Positions 52,026 through 60,530 of a DNA stretch of 64,000 nucleotides are shown here, piece after piece. The stretch is from the NCBI RefSeq assembly GCF_900182595.1, contig NZ_FXTN01000001.1, positions 601,895 through 665,894 on the forward strand, in the 5' to 3' direction. The stretch comes from Pedobacter westerhofensis. Its GTDB lineage: Bacteria > Bacteroidota > Bacteroidia > Sphingobacteriales > Sphingobacteriaceae. Every line of letters begins with the position of its first letter. Positions within the stretch are counted from its first letter, which is position 1. Position numbers and translations under genes: made by a program. Under the pieces are notes generated by a model. It was not told the DNA's origin, searched no databases, and saw only the letters and a program-made list of their open reading frames with translations.

Positions 52026-52742
52026 CTAAGGCTTTGGAAAATCAATGTGAGCTTTTACTTCGCTGATTTGTTGCGTGTGGCGGTTGCTGTGAGCAGCGAT
52101 TAAAAGGATAAACTGATACGCATCATAAGTACCAATTGGCAATACCAACACATGGTTGCGCAGATCCTCAGAAGTACTTTTTACGAAAGTGGTTAATCTT
52201 GCGCGGTTTTTCTGAAATGCGGCAAGGGCTTCAGCAGCGGTAGCATAAGGAGAGTTAGCGGGCTCCAATGCTTCGAAAGTTTTCGATTTGTGAGAACGGT
52301 CTTTAACCGCATTGATCAACTGTTCATCTGTAAATTTGATTCCTTTTCTTTTTTCAGGGTCCACAGGCTGTTTTAAGCTTTCAACTACCATCTCCCAAAG
52401 GTTCAGTTCTGCAATTGCAATGTGTTTTATGCATTCATCAATGCTCCACTTGTCGGCTGCAGGCTTAAATGTCAATTGCGCTTTGTTTAAACCTTCTATT
52501 GAGGAGGTAACTCCTGCCGCAGTCTCATTTAATAACCGGCTGGCAAAGATTCTTTCCTCCGGACGGATCTGGACTTGTTTGGTCGTTTCATCTGCTTTCA
52601 TAATACCCTTTTTATATTCGTTTTGCTGGGAATAGCAGGGATAAAAACTTAAACTGCAGCAGGCCAGCAGCAATATATTAATTGATTTCTTCGCAAAGTA
52701 AAGCGGTAAAAGTTCTCCTGTATTTCTGGCGTTATTTTTCAT
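52026..52742 (-). CDS. DinB-like damage-inducible / metal-binding hydrolase family protein
   Basis: 238 residues. N-terminal extension with a hydrophobic stretch (INILLLACCSLSFYPCYS), then a four-helix DinB bundle: ERIFASRLLNETAAGVTSSI, CIKHIAIAELNLWEMVVESL, TTFVKSTSEDLRNHVLVLPI, FILLIAAHSNRHTQQISEVK. Histidines in CIKHIA and AAHSNRHTQQ match the metal triad. The hydrophobic stretch suggests export, unusual for DinB proteins but seen in Bacteroidota. Function uncertain, often thiol transferase-like. Confidence 0.83.
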   Translation of the reverse strand: MKNNARNTGELLPLYFAKKSINILLLACCSLSFYPCYSQQNEYKKGIMKADETTKQVQIRPEERIFASRLLNETAAGVTSSIEGLNKAQLTFKPAADKWSIDECIKHIAIAELNLWEMVVESLKQPVDPEKRKGIKFTDEQLINAVKDRSHKSKTFEALEPANSPYATAAEALAAFQKNRARLTTFVKSTSEDLRNHVLVLPIGTYDAYQFILLIAAHSNRHTQQISEVKAHIDFPKP

Positions 52743-52850
52743 AAACCAAATATAGTGGCCGGACAGTATGACTTAGGGGGTGTAATATAGACAATATGAC
52801 GGGTTGATCCGGACACCTTAAAGTTTTATCTTTACTATAAACCATTCCTT

Positions 52851-53837
52851 ATGAAACATCTCACGATCGTCGTTCCCAACGGAGAGAACAACCTGAGCAG
52901 TATTGTTGGTGCTTATAAAATCTTTAGCCGCGCCAATGCTTATTTCAAAGAAGCAGGCAGAAGAGAAGTATTTAAGATTGAACTCGCTGGCATGTCGGGA
53001 GAAGTGGATTTCTATGGCGGTCTATTTACTGCCAGACCACATAAGCATATCGCTGAAATCAACAAAACTGACCTGATAATTGTACCTTCTCTTAACCACA
53101 ATTATGATCAGGCAATAAAGGTCAATGCTGAATTAATAGATTGGATAAGTGAGCGGTATCAGGATGGGACATGGGTTGCCAGCATGTGCACCGGCGCTTA
53201 CCTGCTTGCCGCAGCGGGAATACTCGATGGCAAAAATTGCTCAACACACTGGTCGGCCGCAGATCAGCTGAAGCAACTATATCCTAAAATCAAGCTGCAA
53301 ACCGGCCAGCTCATCACAGATGAGGAAGGCATTTATACAAATGGTGGTGCCTATTCATTTCTGAATCTGATTCTTTATCTGGTGGAGAAGTATTATGACC
53401 GGGAAACCGCAATCTATTGCTCAAAGGTTTTTCAGATTGAAATGGATAGGAAAAGCCAGTCCTCTTACATTATCTTCAGTGGACAGCGATCACATGGCGA
53501 TGAAATTATCAGGCAGGCTCAGGTATATATAGAAAGCAAACCAGAAGAAAAGATATCTGTTGAACAGCTGGCAGCAAGTTTCGCCATTGGCAGGCGCAGC
53601 TTTGACCGGCGGTTTATAAAAGCTACCGGAAATACTCCCCTGGAGTATGCCCAGCGTGTCAAAGTAGAAGCTGCTAAAAAGGCTTTTGAAACAAGCAGGA
53701 AAACGATTAACGAGGTAATGTACGATGTTGGCTATTCCGACCTTAAGGCGTTCCGTGAGGTATTCAGAAAAATCACAGGCATATCCCCATTGAGATACAG
53801 GACCAGATATAACAAGAATGCGCTGGCCAGCGGTTAA
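52851..53837 (+). CDS. GlxA family regulator: DJ-1/PfpI domain plus AraC helix-turn-helix
   Basis: 328 residues. N-terminal glutamine amidotransferase-like domain (ASMCTGAYLLAAAGILDGKN, then CSTHWSAADQLKQLYPKIKL), C-terminal AraC domain (VEQLAASFAIGRRSFDRRFI, TINEVMYDVGYSDLKAFREV, FRKITGISPLRYR). Typical one-component regulators of amino or organic acid use. Followed by an AraC gene and a monooxygenase on the same strand. Confidence 0.9.
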   Translation: MKHLTIVVPNGENNLSSIVGAYKIFSRANAYFKEAGRREVFKIELAGMSGEVDFYGGLFTARPHKHIAEINKTDLIIVPSLNHNYDQAIKVNAELIDWISERYQDGTWVASMCTGAYLLAAAGILDGKNCSTHWSAADQLKQLYPKIKLQTGQLITDEEGIYTNGGAYSFLNLILYLVEKYYDRETAIYCSKVFQIEMDRKSQSSYIIFSGQRSHGDEIIRQAQVYIESKPEEKISVEQLAASFAIGRRSFDRRFIKATGNTPLEYAQRVKVEAAKKAFETSRKTINEVMYDVGYSDLKAFREVFRKITGISPLRYRTRYNKNALASG

Positions 53838-53903
53838 TTTTTTGACAGTTTATCTTTACCAGTTTACCTGATGATGGGATAGTAAAAACTACTACTTTTG
53901 AAT

Positions 53904-54659
53904 ATGCCAAATACCTTTCAATACACCTCTGTCGCACCTGAAAAGGAACTTTCAATTTTTATAGAAAGTATAGGAATGTTTGGCAATTTCTCATCCTCAG
54001 AGAAGGAAGTAGTTGTTCTGCCAGACGGGCGGATCGATTTGTTTTTCATGTTTAATGCCGAAGGACAATTCAAGGTTTTGCTGATGGGCCTGGAGACCGA
54101 ACCGGAGAAAAGGATAGCTCCGGCAGGTATGTCCGCATATGCTTTGAGTTTCACCCCGCTGGGGATGGAATATATTATGCAAACCAGTATTGCTGATATA
54201 CTGAATTCTGCAAGGGAACTTCCTGATAACTTTTGGGGCAACCGCAAAGAGCACTTTACCGATCTGGAGACTTTCAAGAATTTTGTTATGGAAAAGATTG
54301 GAGAACATCTGCCTGCAAAAGTTGACGAAAGAAAGCTGAAGCTTTTCGAAATGATCTATGCTTCTAATGGAGAATTGAGCGTTGCTGAGCTTTCCGGGAA
54401 AACAGGCTGGAGCAGCAGACAAATGAACAGATATTTTAATGCAAAATTTGGTTTGTCTTTGAAAGCCTATTGCGATATTCTGCGTTTCAGGACTTCACTG
54501 GCACACATCGCCGTAGGCAAGCTTTTTCCTGAACTTGATTTCAGCGATCAAAGCCATTTTATCAAAGAAATCAAAAAATACTCAGGTGTTTTGCCCAAAG
54601 ACTTATCAAAAAACAAAGACGACCGATTTGTACTATTATCGCTATTGAAAGAGCGATAG
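53904..54659 (+). CDS. AraC-type regulator with DUF6597 N-terminal domain
   Basis: About 251 residues. N-terminal part VVLPDGRIDLFFMFNAEGQF and FTPLGMEYIMQTSIADIL match DUF6597-type sensors; C-terminal helix-turn-helix VAELSGKTGWSSRQMNRYFN and LSDQSHFIKEIKKYSGVLP. The frame opens at TTG 53898; ATG 53904 is a better start. Stop is 25 bases before the monooxygenase gene, which it probably controls. Confidence 0.87.
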   Translation: MPNTFQYTSVAPEKELSIFIESIGMFGNFSSSEKEVVVLPDGRIDLFFMFNAEGQFKVLLMGLETEPEKRIAPAGMSAYALSFTPLGMEYIMQTSIADILNSARELPDNFWGNRKEHFTDLETFKNFVMEKIGEHLPAKVDERKLKLFEMIYASNGELSVAELSGKTGWSSRQMNRYFNAKFGLSLKAYCDILRFRTSLAHIAVGKLFPELDFSDQSHFIKEIKKYSGVLPKDLSKNKDDRFVLLSLLKER

Positions 54660-54684
54660 TTTTGTGTCATCAATTTACGAAGAC

Positions 54685-55845
54685 ATGGAATTACAGAATA
54701 AACAAATCGCAATTATCGGCGGAGGGCCAGGGGGACTGACTTTAGCAAAACTGCTCCAATTACAGGGAGCAGAAGTAAAAGTATACGAAAGGGATTTAAA
54801 TAAAGATGCACGGATACAGGGTTCACCACTGGATTTACATGAAGAATCAGGTCTTGCGGCATTAAAAAAAGCAGGCTTGTTAGATGCCTTCAAAGCCAGC
54901 TTTATGGCTGGCGCAGATAAGAAACTGATCATGAACCCAAAAGCTGAGGTGTTTTTCAGCGATCATGAGTATAAGCCTGAAGAAAATTTCGGTGATGCAC
55001 ATTTCCGGCCTGAGATAGACAGAGGGATGCTCAGGAAAATCCTGCTTGAATCATTGAAGGCAGGTACCGTGATCTGGGACAGCAGGTTTGTCACTATGGA
55101 GAAACAGGACAAGGGCTGGTCATTAACTTTTGGCAATGGGTCAGTGGTCTATGCAGATCTGGTTATAGCCGCAGATGGAGCGAACTCTAAAATCCGCCCC
55201 TATTTAACTGATATCAAGCCATTTTATTCTGGTATCCTTATGCTGGAGGGGAATATCCTGAATGCCGCGAAGAATGCTCCACGAATTAATGACCTGCTAA
55301 AAGGCGGTAAAATCATGGCTTTCGGCAAGGGACAGAATTTGCTTTTAGGCCAAAAGGCTGATGGAGAGATTGGATTTTATGCCAGCTTTAAAGCAGATGA
55401 GGGATGGCTGAATACTAATGGTATTGATTATGGGAACCGCGATCAATTGTTAACCTGGTTTAAGGAAAAGTACAGCGAATGGGCTGTTGTTTGGGAAGAG
55501 CTGTTCGAAAACACAGAGCTGCCAGTTATTCCCCGTCCGATTTATTGTATGCCCCTGGATCAGTCATGGCAAACCATGTCCAATCTTACCATGCTTGGAG
55601 ATGCTGCGCACGTAATGCCGCCATTTGCCGGAGAAGGTGTAAATATGGCGATGCTGGATGCGCTTGAGCTGAGCGAGCGTCTTAGTTCCGCGGATTACGA
55701 CAGTATTTACGAAGCGATTGAAGCTTACGAGGCGAACATGCGTAAAAGGGCTTCTGCAGCCGCCAAAGAATCACTGGACAATGGTGAGATGATGCATTCA
55801 GAAGGTTCGTTAGAGGGTATTTTGGAATTGTTTAGTGGACATTAG
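54685..55845 (+). CDS. FAD-dependent monooxygenase, TetX-like
   Basis: 386 residues from ATG 54685. FAD motif IAIIGGGPGGLTLAKLLQLQ, YERDLNKDARIQGSPLDLHE (matches TetX YERD...ARI...TLDLH), GD motif ADLVIAADGANSKIR, and LGDAAHVMPPFAGEGVNMAM. The overall pattern is clearly TetX/PgaE-type. Residues that bind tetracycline in TetX (Arg213 and His234 by my alignment) are Lys and Gly here, so tetracycline breakdown should not be assumed. Preceded by its probable AraC regulator. Confidence 0.88.
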   Translation: MELQNKQIAIIGGGPGGLTLAKLLQLQGAEVKVYERDLNKDARIQGSPLDLHEESGLAALKKAGLLDAFKASFMAGADKKLIMNPKAEVFFSDHEYKPEENFGDAHFRPEIDRGMLRKILLESLKAGTVIWDSRFVTMEKQDKGWSLTFGNGSVVYADLVIAADGANSKIRPYLTDIKPFYSGILMLEGNILNAAKNAPRINDLLKGGKIMAFGKGQNLLLGQKADGEIGFYASFKADEGWLNTNGIDYGNRDQLLTWFKEKYSEWAVVWEELFENTELPVIPRPIYCMPLDQSWQTMSNLTMLGDAAHVMPPFAGEGVNMAMLDALELSERLSSADYDSIYEAIEAYEANMRKRASAAAKESLDNGEMMHSEGSLEGILELFSGH

Positions 55846-56321
55846 TGCCGACATCAATTCCAAGGCCTATTAGCTCTAACCTTCAGCCAGAACTGCATTG
55901 TCTGATTTTATTTGTTGAGAGGAGAATAACTTGTTCTACGAAATCTTTTAATTACCCAGGAAACGAATTAACAACCACCATATGATTTCTTTAATTACCT
56001 ACAAAGTTTAGCCAAATTTCTTATAACAAAATGCCGCTGAGATGATCTTGATGATTTGTATTTTTAGAATTGGTAGATTAAAAGAAGTTTTAATAATGAC
56101 TTCTTTAACAATTTGATATTGCAAAATTTCCTAGATAGAAGATGAGTGATGAACTCCCCTTCGTAACCAAGTATGATAATAATTACCTGAAATTGATCAA
56201 AAATTACTTTGAGGCATAAGTTTTGATAGGTTTAGCGACAAATAGTGTTAACTGACATCATATTTAATATCTAATTTTATTTTAACTTAACCTCTAATTG
56301 ATGTAAAACAGCCATTTCCAA
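55846..56321. other. A+T-rich gap at the start of the accessory region
   Basis: No gene with recognisable content. A 25-codon open frame at 56142 has nothing to support it. Near 56032 the words GCCGCTGAGATGATCTT recall the start of the repeat units at 59680 and 61740, perhaps a degenerate copy. Confidence 0.35.
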
Positions 56322-56942
56322 TTGACCTCTAACCCCTTTAATAATTCTTCAGCAATAAAGCCGTTTGCAGACATCATTTATAAAAAGATATGTAAACAGA
56401 TCCCCAGCATAAATGAAATGAGTCAAATATATTTTAATAAAAGGCCAGATAGCGAAGTTATAATTATCTATTCCATAATCAATGGATGTATACATGTCGA
56501 TACTAATGCAAGGGAATCCGTTATTTATTTAATAGATCCTCTTAAAAAGCAGCCTGGAGCTTTATTAAGAATGGTCAAAGGTGGAATAAATTATATAATA
56601 GATGAGGGAAGCCCTCTTATAGTAAAGGGCTTTGGAACAGCTTGCTACTCCTTTGGAACCAGTGCCAATGTAAAAATCGAGTGGGCAAAATATCTAAATA
56701 AATTAAATAACAGACCTGATAAAATCTGGCGCAGTGCCAGTTATTTACAAAATGGTAAAACCATCTCCAGTTTAACAAAAGCATCAGGTAAGATTTTGAA
56801 AGGAATAGGTAAATCATTGGATCTTGTCGGAACCGTAATGACTTACTATGATATTATTTCATCAGATTCTCCCTCTTTAATCACGCCAGATAGAATCGTG
56901 GAGGCAACTAAAAAAGAAATTTCAAGACTATGTCAAAATTAA
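56322..56942 (+). CDS. Unknown protein, candidate toxin of an overlapping pair
   Basis: 206 residues; only a TTG start (56322) lies upstream of MSQIYF at 56418, so the true start is unclear. Text: CKQIPSINEMSQIYFNKRPD, GFGTACYSFGTSANVKIEWA, and a C-terminal glycine-rich hydrophobic stretch KASGKILKGIGKSLDLVGTV then MTYYDIISSDSP, like the linker regions of polymorphic toxins and colicin-like proteins. Low G+C. Its 3' end overlaps the next membrane-protein gene by 13 bases. No enzyme motif seen. Confidence 0.55.
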   Translation: MTSNPFNNSSAIKPFADIIYKKICKQIPSINEMSQIYFNKRPDSEVIIIYSIINGCIHVDTNARESVIYLIDPLKKQPGALLRMVKGGINYIIDEGSPLIVKGFGTACYSFGTSANVKIEWAKYLNKLNNRPDKIWRSASYLQNGKTISSLTKASGKILKGIGKSLDLVGTVMTYYDIISSDSPSLITPDRIVEATKKEISRLCQN

Positions 56943-57448
56943 CTTCAAATGGAAATTTAATATATAAATCCAGATTTCCATTTAACACCTATCTATTAAT
57001 TATTTTACCTGTAGCATTAATAGTTACATTCCTGATTCAACAACTCAACATTTACGTTTTGGCTGTCTATTTACCAGTTGCGGTAGTACTTTTCTTTGTA
57101 TTCTTCTCAAAGTTCAGTAGTAGAGCTGAGATTACAGATAATCTAGAAATGAGAGTAATATTCTTCTTCCCCTGGGACAAAAATATTGACGTTGACCTTC
57201 GCAAGTTTAAATATCTAGACTATGCAAGAGGTTTCTATAATCAATTTGATGATAGAAGACTTGGGTATTTCTCGTTACTCAGAAAGTGCTACGACCTTAT
57301 TATATTTTCTGATAATAAGACGAACGCACTAATGGAAATTAAGGTTAATATGAGAATGGGGTCATTCAATAAAATTATAAAACACCTTCGAAATGATGCA
57401 GGGCTACAGTTGATCACATTGAAAAGTGTTAATGAGATCATTTGGTGA
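56930..57448 (+). CDS. Unknown two-helix membrane protein, PH-like C-terminus; candidate partner
   Basis: 172 residues. Two N-terminal membrane helices (FNTYLLIILPVALIVTFLIQ, YVLAVYLPVAVVLFFVFFSK), then a soluble region with EITDNLEMRVIFFFPWDKNI and ALMEIKVNMRMGSFNKIIKH resembling bacterial PH-like domains. Overlaps the preceding gene by 13 bases, so the two are translated together. Function unknown; an immunity-like role is only a hypothesis. Confidence 0.6.
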   Translation: MSKLTSNGNLIYKSRFPFNTYLLIILPVALIVTFLIQQLNIYVLAVYLPVAVVLFFVFFSKFSSRAEITDNLEMRVIFFFPWDKNIDVDLRKFKYLDYARGFYNQFDDRRLGYFSLLRKCYDLIIFSDNKTNALMEIKVNMRMGSFNKIIKHLRNDAGLQLITLKSVNEIIW

Positions 57449-57588
57449 CTGGTTTCCATCTGGCACGTTGTCTAATATTACTATTCCTAATATTTCCTCC
57501 ATGAAACGTGAAAATTCATTGCTCAAGAAACCTATTAGATTCCAGACCAAGATGAAGAAAAAAGAATGGCTAAATAAGCCATTCCAAT

Positions 57589-57912
57589 TCATCCGGTAAT
57601 TTTCAACAACTGTATCAGTTGATGTGATATTTTCAGATGATAGCTCATCAATATAGGGCTACCTGGAAAATTTCCTGAAACTTCTGCTTTTAAAATGCTC
57701 TCCGTTTCGTTTTCTTCAAAGCTGAGGGGTTTCATGGTAGCTTCGTACCGTTTGTTGGCATCCCCTATCCATTGCTCTATTTCTTTTCTTCCGCTGTGTG
57801 TTCTGCCTTCATCAAAAACTAACGCCTCTTCGGAAAAACATTTGGCATAGGCAACGCTATCAAAATTGTTTTGTGCTGTTGTTAAATCAGCTATTACTTT
57901 TGGTAAATCCAT
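57589..57912 (-). CDS. Nuclear transport factor 2 / SnoaL-like protein
   Basis: 107 residues, the length of a single SnoaL fold: TTAQNNFDSVAYAKCFSEEA, LVFDEGRTHSGRKEIEQWIG, LKAEVSGNFPGSPILMSYHL, HQLIQLLKITG. Probably a small ligand-binding or isomerase-type protein. Eighteen bases downstream of the SDR gene on the same strand, one operon. Confidence 0.85.
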   Translation of the reverse strand: MDLPKVIADLTTAQNNFDSVAYAKCFSEEALVFDEGRTHSGRKEIEQWIGDANKRYEATMKPLSFEENETESILKAEVSGNFPGSPILMSYHLKISHQLIQLLKITG

Positions 57913-57930
57913 TTTTTTATTTTAAAACGA

Positions 57931-58722
57931 TTAAGTTGTTGGCAGTGTGCCACCGTCGATAACAAATTCAGTTCCTGTTAGATAACTAGCTCTTGGTGAA
58001 ACCAAAAAGCCCACTAGTTCCGCTACTTCCTCAGGTTTGGCAGGTCTGCCGAAAGGTATTCCCCCAAGCGCATCCATTACGCTTTGCTCGGCCTGCTCCA
58101 GGGAAACATTTGATCCTTGAGCGATCCTTTCCAAAAAACCTTTAACCGCAGTGGTTTTTATCCATCCTGGCGAAACTGTTAGTATGCGTACACCTTTAGG
58201 CGTAACTTCATTTGATAAGCTTTTACTGTAGTTGATCAATCCCGCTTTTGCGGCCGCATAGGGCAACGTGGAATCATACAAAGGCAACCTGCCCTGGATT
58301 GACGCAATGTGGACAATAACACCATTTTTTTGAGCGATCATTTGCGGTAAAAATCCCCTGTCTAATCGAACAGGCGCAAGCAAGTTTGCCTGCAGGGTGG
58401 ATTCCCAGTCTTCATCATTTAAGGCGGCAAAGCCTCCAGCCGGTGTTTGCGAAGAACCAACGTTGTTCACCAGAATATCAAGCCTGCCGTAAGTTGACAG
58501 CACTTCGCTGGTTACTTTTCGGACTCCTTCTGCCCTACTCAGATCGGAAGGAATGAAGTGTAGTTTTTTGTTCTCTTTTTCGGGTGTATTTCTCGCGGTA
58601 ATTATAACCGTCGCGCCAGCTTGCAAAAGCCTTTCCGCAATTGCTCTTCCGGTTCCTTTTGTCCCTCCCGTCACCAGGGCAATCTTGCCTGATAACTCAT
58701 TGTTGAAATTAAATTGTTCCAT
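57931..58722 (-). CDS. SDR family oxidoreductase
   Basis: 263 residues from ATG 58722 (MEQFNFNNELSGKIALVTGG). Cofactor turn TGGTKGTGRAIAERLL, NNVGSSQTPAGG near 88, catalytic Ser in HIASIQGRLP, Tyr and Lys in LPYAAAKAGL, C-terminal TGTEFVIDGGT. Classical short-chain fold; substrate unknown. The frame opens further upstream, but only 58722 has family-like text. Divergent from the HxlR gene, with an operator in the gap. Confidence 0.9.
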   Translation of the reverse strand: MEQFNFNNELSGKIALVTGGTKGTGRAIAERLLQAGATVIITARNTPEKENKKLHFIPSDLSRAEGVRKVTSEVLSTYGRLDILVNNVGSSQTPAGGFAALNDEDWESTLQANLLAPVRLDRGFLPQMIAQKNGVIVHIASIQGRLPLYDSTLPYAAAKAGLINYSKSLSNEVTPKGVRILTVSPGWIKTTAVKGFLERIAQGSNVSLEQAEQSVMDALGGIPFGRPAKPEEVAELVGFLVSPRASYLTGTEFVIDGGTLPTT

Positions 58723-58828
58723 TTTTAAGAATTGTTTACATGACAAATTGGGAAGTAAATACAGTTTGCACAATTACGGAATTACGATTCAGATAGGGAT
58801 AAATTTTTCCCCTATTGCACAATATGGA

Positions 58829-58853
58829 ACATAAGTATAACTTTATACTATGT
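58829..58853 (+). promoter_or_regulatory. Palindrome overlapping the HxlR start codon
   Basis: GTATAA-CT-TTATAC (58835-58848) is an inverted repeat; arms extend with one extra A on the left to ACATA ... TATGT (58829-58853). The right arm reaches the ATG at 58850. A regulator bound here would control HxlR and possibly the divergent SDR. Confidence 0.45.
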
Positions 58854-59215
58854 ACGAAAGAAAGATAATACCGAATTTGAATTGTGGACTTGATCTAATC
58901 GGTGAAGTTCTTTTCGGAAAATGGAAAATACGTTTGCTGTGGTTTATTAATCAGGGTCATCAACGCCCAAGCGAATTACAGCGCAAAATTCCAGATGCTT
59001 CACGTAGAGTTTTGAATATTCAGTTAAAAGAATTAGAAGAGCACGAACTGGTGACCAGAAAAATTTTTCCCGTAGTACCTCCAAAAGTAGAATACAGCCT
59101 CACCGAATTTGGCAAGACACTAATCCCGGTGATTGCACAATTAGGACACTGGGGTGATGAAAACGAAGCGCATTTGCGAGATGTGATTTTGAGACAACTT
59201 GTAAATCCTGATTAA
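58850..59215 (+). CDS. HxlR family winged-helix transcriptional regulator
   Basis: 121 residues. CGLDLIGEVLFGKWKIRLLW, INQGHQRPSELQRKIPDASR, VLNIQLKELEEHELVTRKIF, VEYSLTEFGKTLIPVIAQLG: a normal HxlR protein. The conserved N-terminal Cys is present (NLNCGLD). Its 3' end abuts the remnant of a toxin gene on the other strand (59216-59405), so the region may be a junction. Confidence 0.88.
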   Translation: MYERKIIPNLNCGLDLIGEVLFGKWKIRLLWFINQGHQRPSELQRKIPDASRRVLNIQLKELEEHELVTRKIFPVVPPKVEYSLTEFGKTLIPVIAQLGHWGDENEAHLRDVILRQLVNPD

Positions 59216-59405
59216 TCACCATACACCTAACATCGTTATAGCGAATTGTGTAAATGTTAGCTGTGTTATTAAGCTTATTTATTTGTTTTATGACTTGCTA
59301 TTGAAATCGACTACCCAATCCATAAGACTGTTCATTGCACCAATCTGTTGTTTTTTGGATATCAGTTAAAGCCTCTGGAAAGACTTTAATTTTATAAGAT
59401 GGCAT
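59216..59405 (-). pseudogene. Broken ParE/RelE-type toxin gene
   Basis: Minus strand from ATG 59405: MPSYKIKVFPEALTDIQKTT then DWCNEQSYGLGSRFQ and a TAG at 59300-59298. Past the stop the same frame continues VIKQINKLNNTANIYTIRYN and DVRCMVIN, which is ParE family text ending where the HxlR gene begins. It is inactivated by the stop and cut at the 3' end. Confidence 0.78.
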
Positions 59406-59407
59406 TA

Positions 59408-59625
59408 TTATTTAACTTTAAGATTCTTTGAAGCAGCATTCCAATCTAGTAAGATTTCCGGATTGGCTTTGTATTCCGAAATTCTTTCATTAACAATATT
59501 CTGATGCTTTATTGGTATATTCATATCCTCAGCCCAGATTGAGTCGCTAAGTCCAGTTTTTCAGAAGGTGATAATTTACTCAGAGCATCTGTTAATTGTC
59601 CAAATGATAATTCTACAGCGCTCAT
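59408..59625 (-). pseudogene. Broken addiction-module antitoxin gene
   Basis: From ATG 59625: MSAVELSFGQLTDALSKLSP then SEKLDLA in one frame, shifting to DSIWAEDMNIPIKHQNIVNE and RISEYKANPEILLDWNAASK (NLKVK) and a stop at 59408. Pattern of the small putative addiction-module antitoxins that precede ParE toxins. A one-base lesion near 59545 breaks the frame. The toxin ATG is two bases beyond the stop. Confidence 0.75.
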
Positions 59626-59710
59626 AGTATTTTGTTTATGCCTTTAACAAATTTAGCTAAATTTTTCTCTAATACAAAAAGGCCTCTGAGATCATCTCAA
59701 ATGCCCTGGT

Positions 59711-59850
59711 GGAGCTGAGGATGATTTAAATGAACCCTTTGTGAGGCTTTTGATGCTTGTTAGGGCGGTTAATGAGGAAAATATTTTAGGAAAGGAAATT
59801 GAATATTGAGCAGTTTTTAGAGATGAGCGGGGCTGTATCGAACTCTCTTT
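59711..59850 (+). repeat. Repeat unit A of the ~120-bp family
   Basis: Starts GGAGCTGAGG and runs through GAACCCTTTGTGAGGC and TAGGGCGGTTAATGAGGAAA to GAACTCTC. It shares this core with units B (61768) and C (61888), and the tail past the stop is shared with unit C. A hairpin-like GGCCTCTGAGATCATCTCA precedes it at 59679. A short open frame ending KEIEY is conserved across units. Confidence 0.75.
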
Positions 59851-59897
59851 TTTCATTAATAGATATTCATTTAGAGTATAGCTGATTTCTTTCTATT

Positions 59898-60415
59898 TCA
59901 ATATCTAGCAAAGAATGTATCTGGATTTCCGTTATTATCATAATACATAATCAACTTATTTTTATAAACTGTTAGCGTATCAGGAATAAATTTATTGTCT
60001 TTTTCCGATCTATTCTGAAGAATGATTTTGTCTTTTACAATTTTATAATTGCCTCCATGTTCCTCACTTCCAGATGGACTTGTATCACTAATTTTTGATT
60101 TTTTCTTAAAATGAGCTCTACACCAGATAGATCATCTCGCAAACTAGCTTTAAATAATAACTGGCTAGTGAAAATAGTTGACAATAGTGGGATTAGAACT
60201 ATTAATCCTATAAATATTGGCGGATAAAATTTCCGAATAAAAGATTGAAAAATGGTTATTCCAATTAAGGATAAACATATCAGCAGTGGGGTGGTAGAAA
60301 TGAAACCATATTTATAAAGCAATTCATCATATGCGCAATAACAGAATAAGGATAACAATACGAGTACTATTGAGCTCCAAAAAAGATGAGTTTTATTGAT
60401 AATAATTTGTAGCAA
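59898..60415 (-). pseudogene. Frameshifted membrane protein of unknown family
   Basis: From ATG 60415: hydrophobic helices FWSSIVLVLLSLFCYCA, TPLLICLSLIGITIFQSF, PPIFIGLIVLIPLLSTIFTS, then a soluble tail. Near 60110, within a run of six A residues, the frame stops making sense. Reading one frame over continues SKISDTSPSGSEEHGGNYKI, VKDKIILQNRSEKDNKF and IPDTLTVYKNKLIMYYDNNG up to a stop at 59898, a more protein-like tail. Either a frameshift mutation or an assembly error in the A-run. Family unknown. Confidence 0.6.
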
Positions 60416-60530
60416 TTATTTATGTCTATAATTTGGGCATTGCCTTTTGTAAACAAAAATAAAAATACATTTTATGTAACTTAGTTCCAATAAAGATGCG
60501 CCACTATAATAAAGCTCAAAATAGATAATT

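Noticed and set aside
54685..55845. Tetracycline resistance gene tet(X)
   Set aside because: Family matches, but two key substrate-contact positions differ; called TetX-like monooxygenase only.
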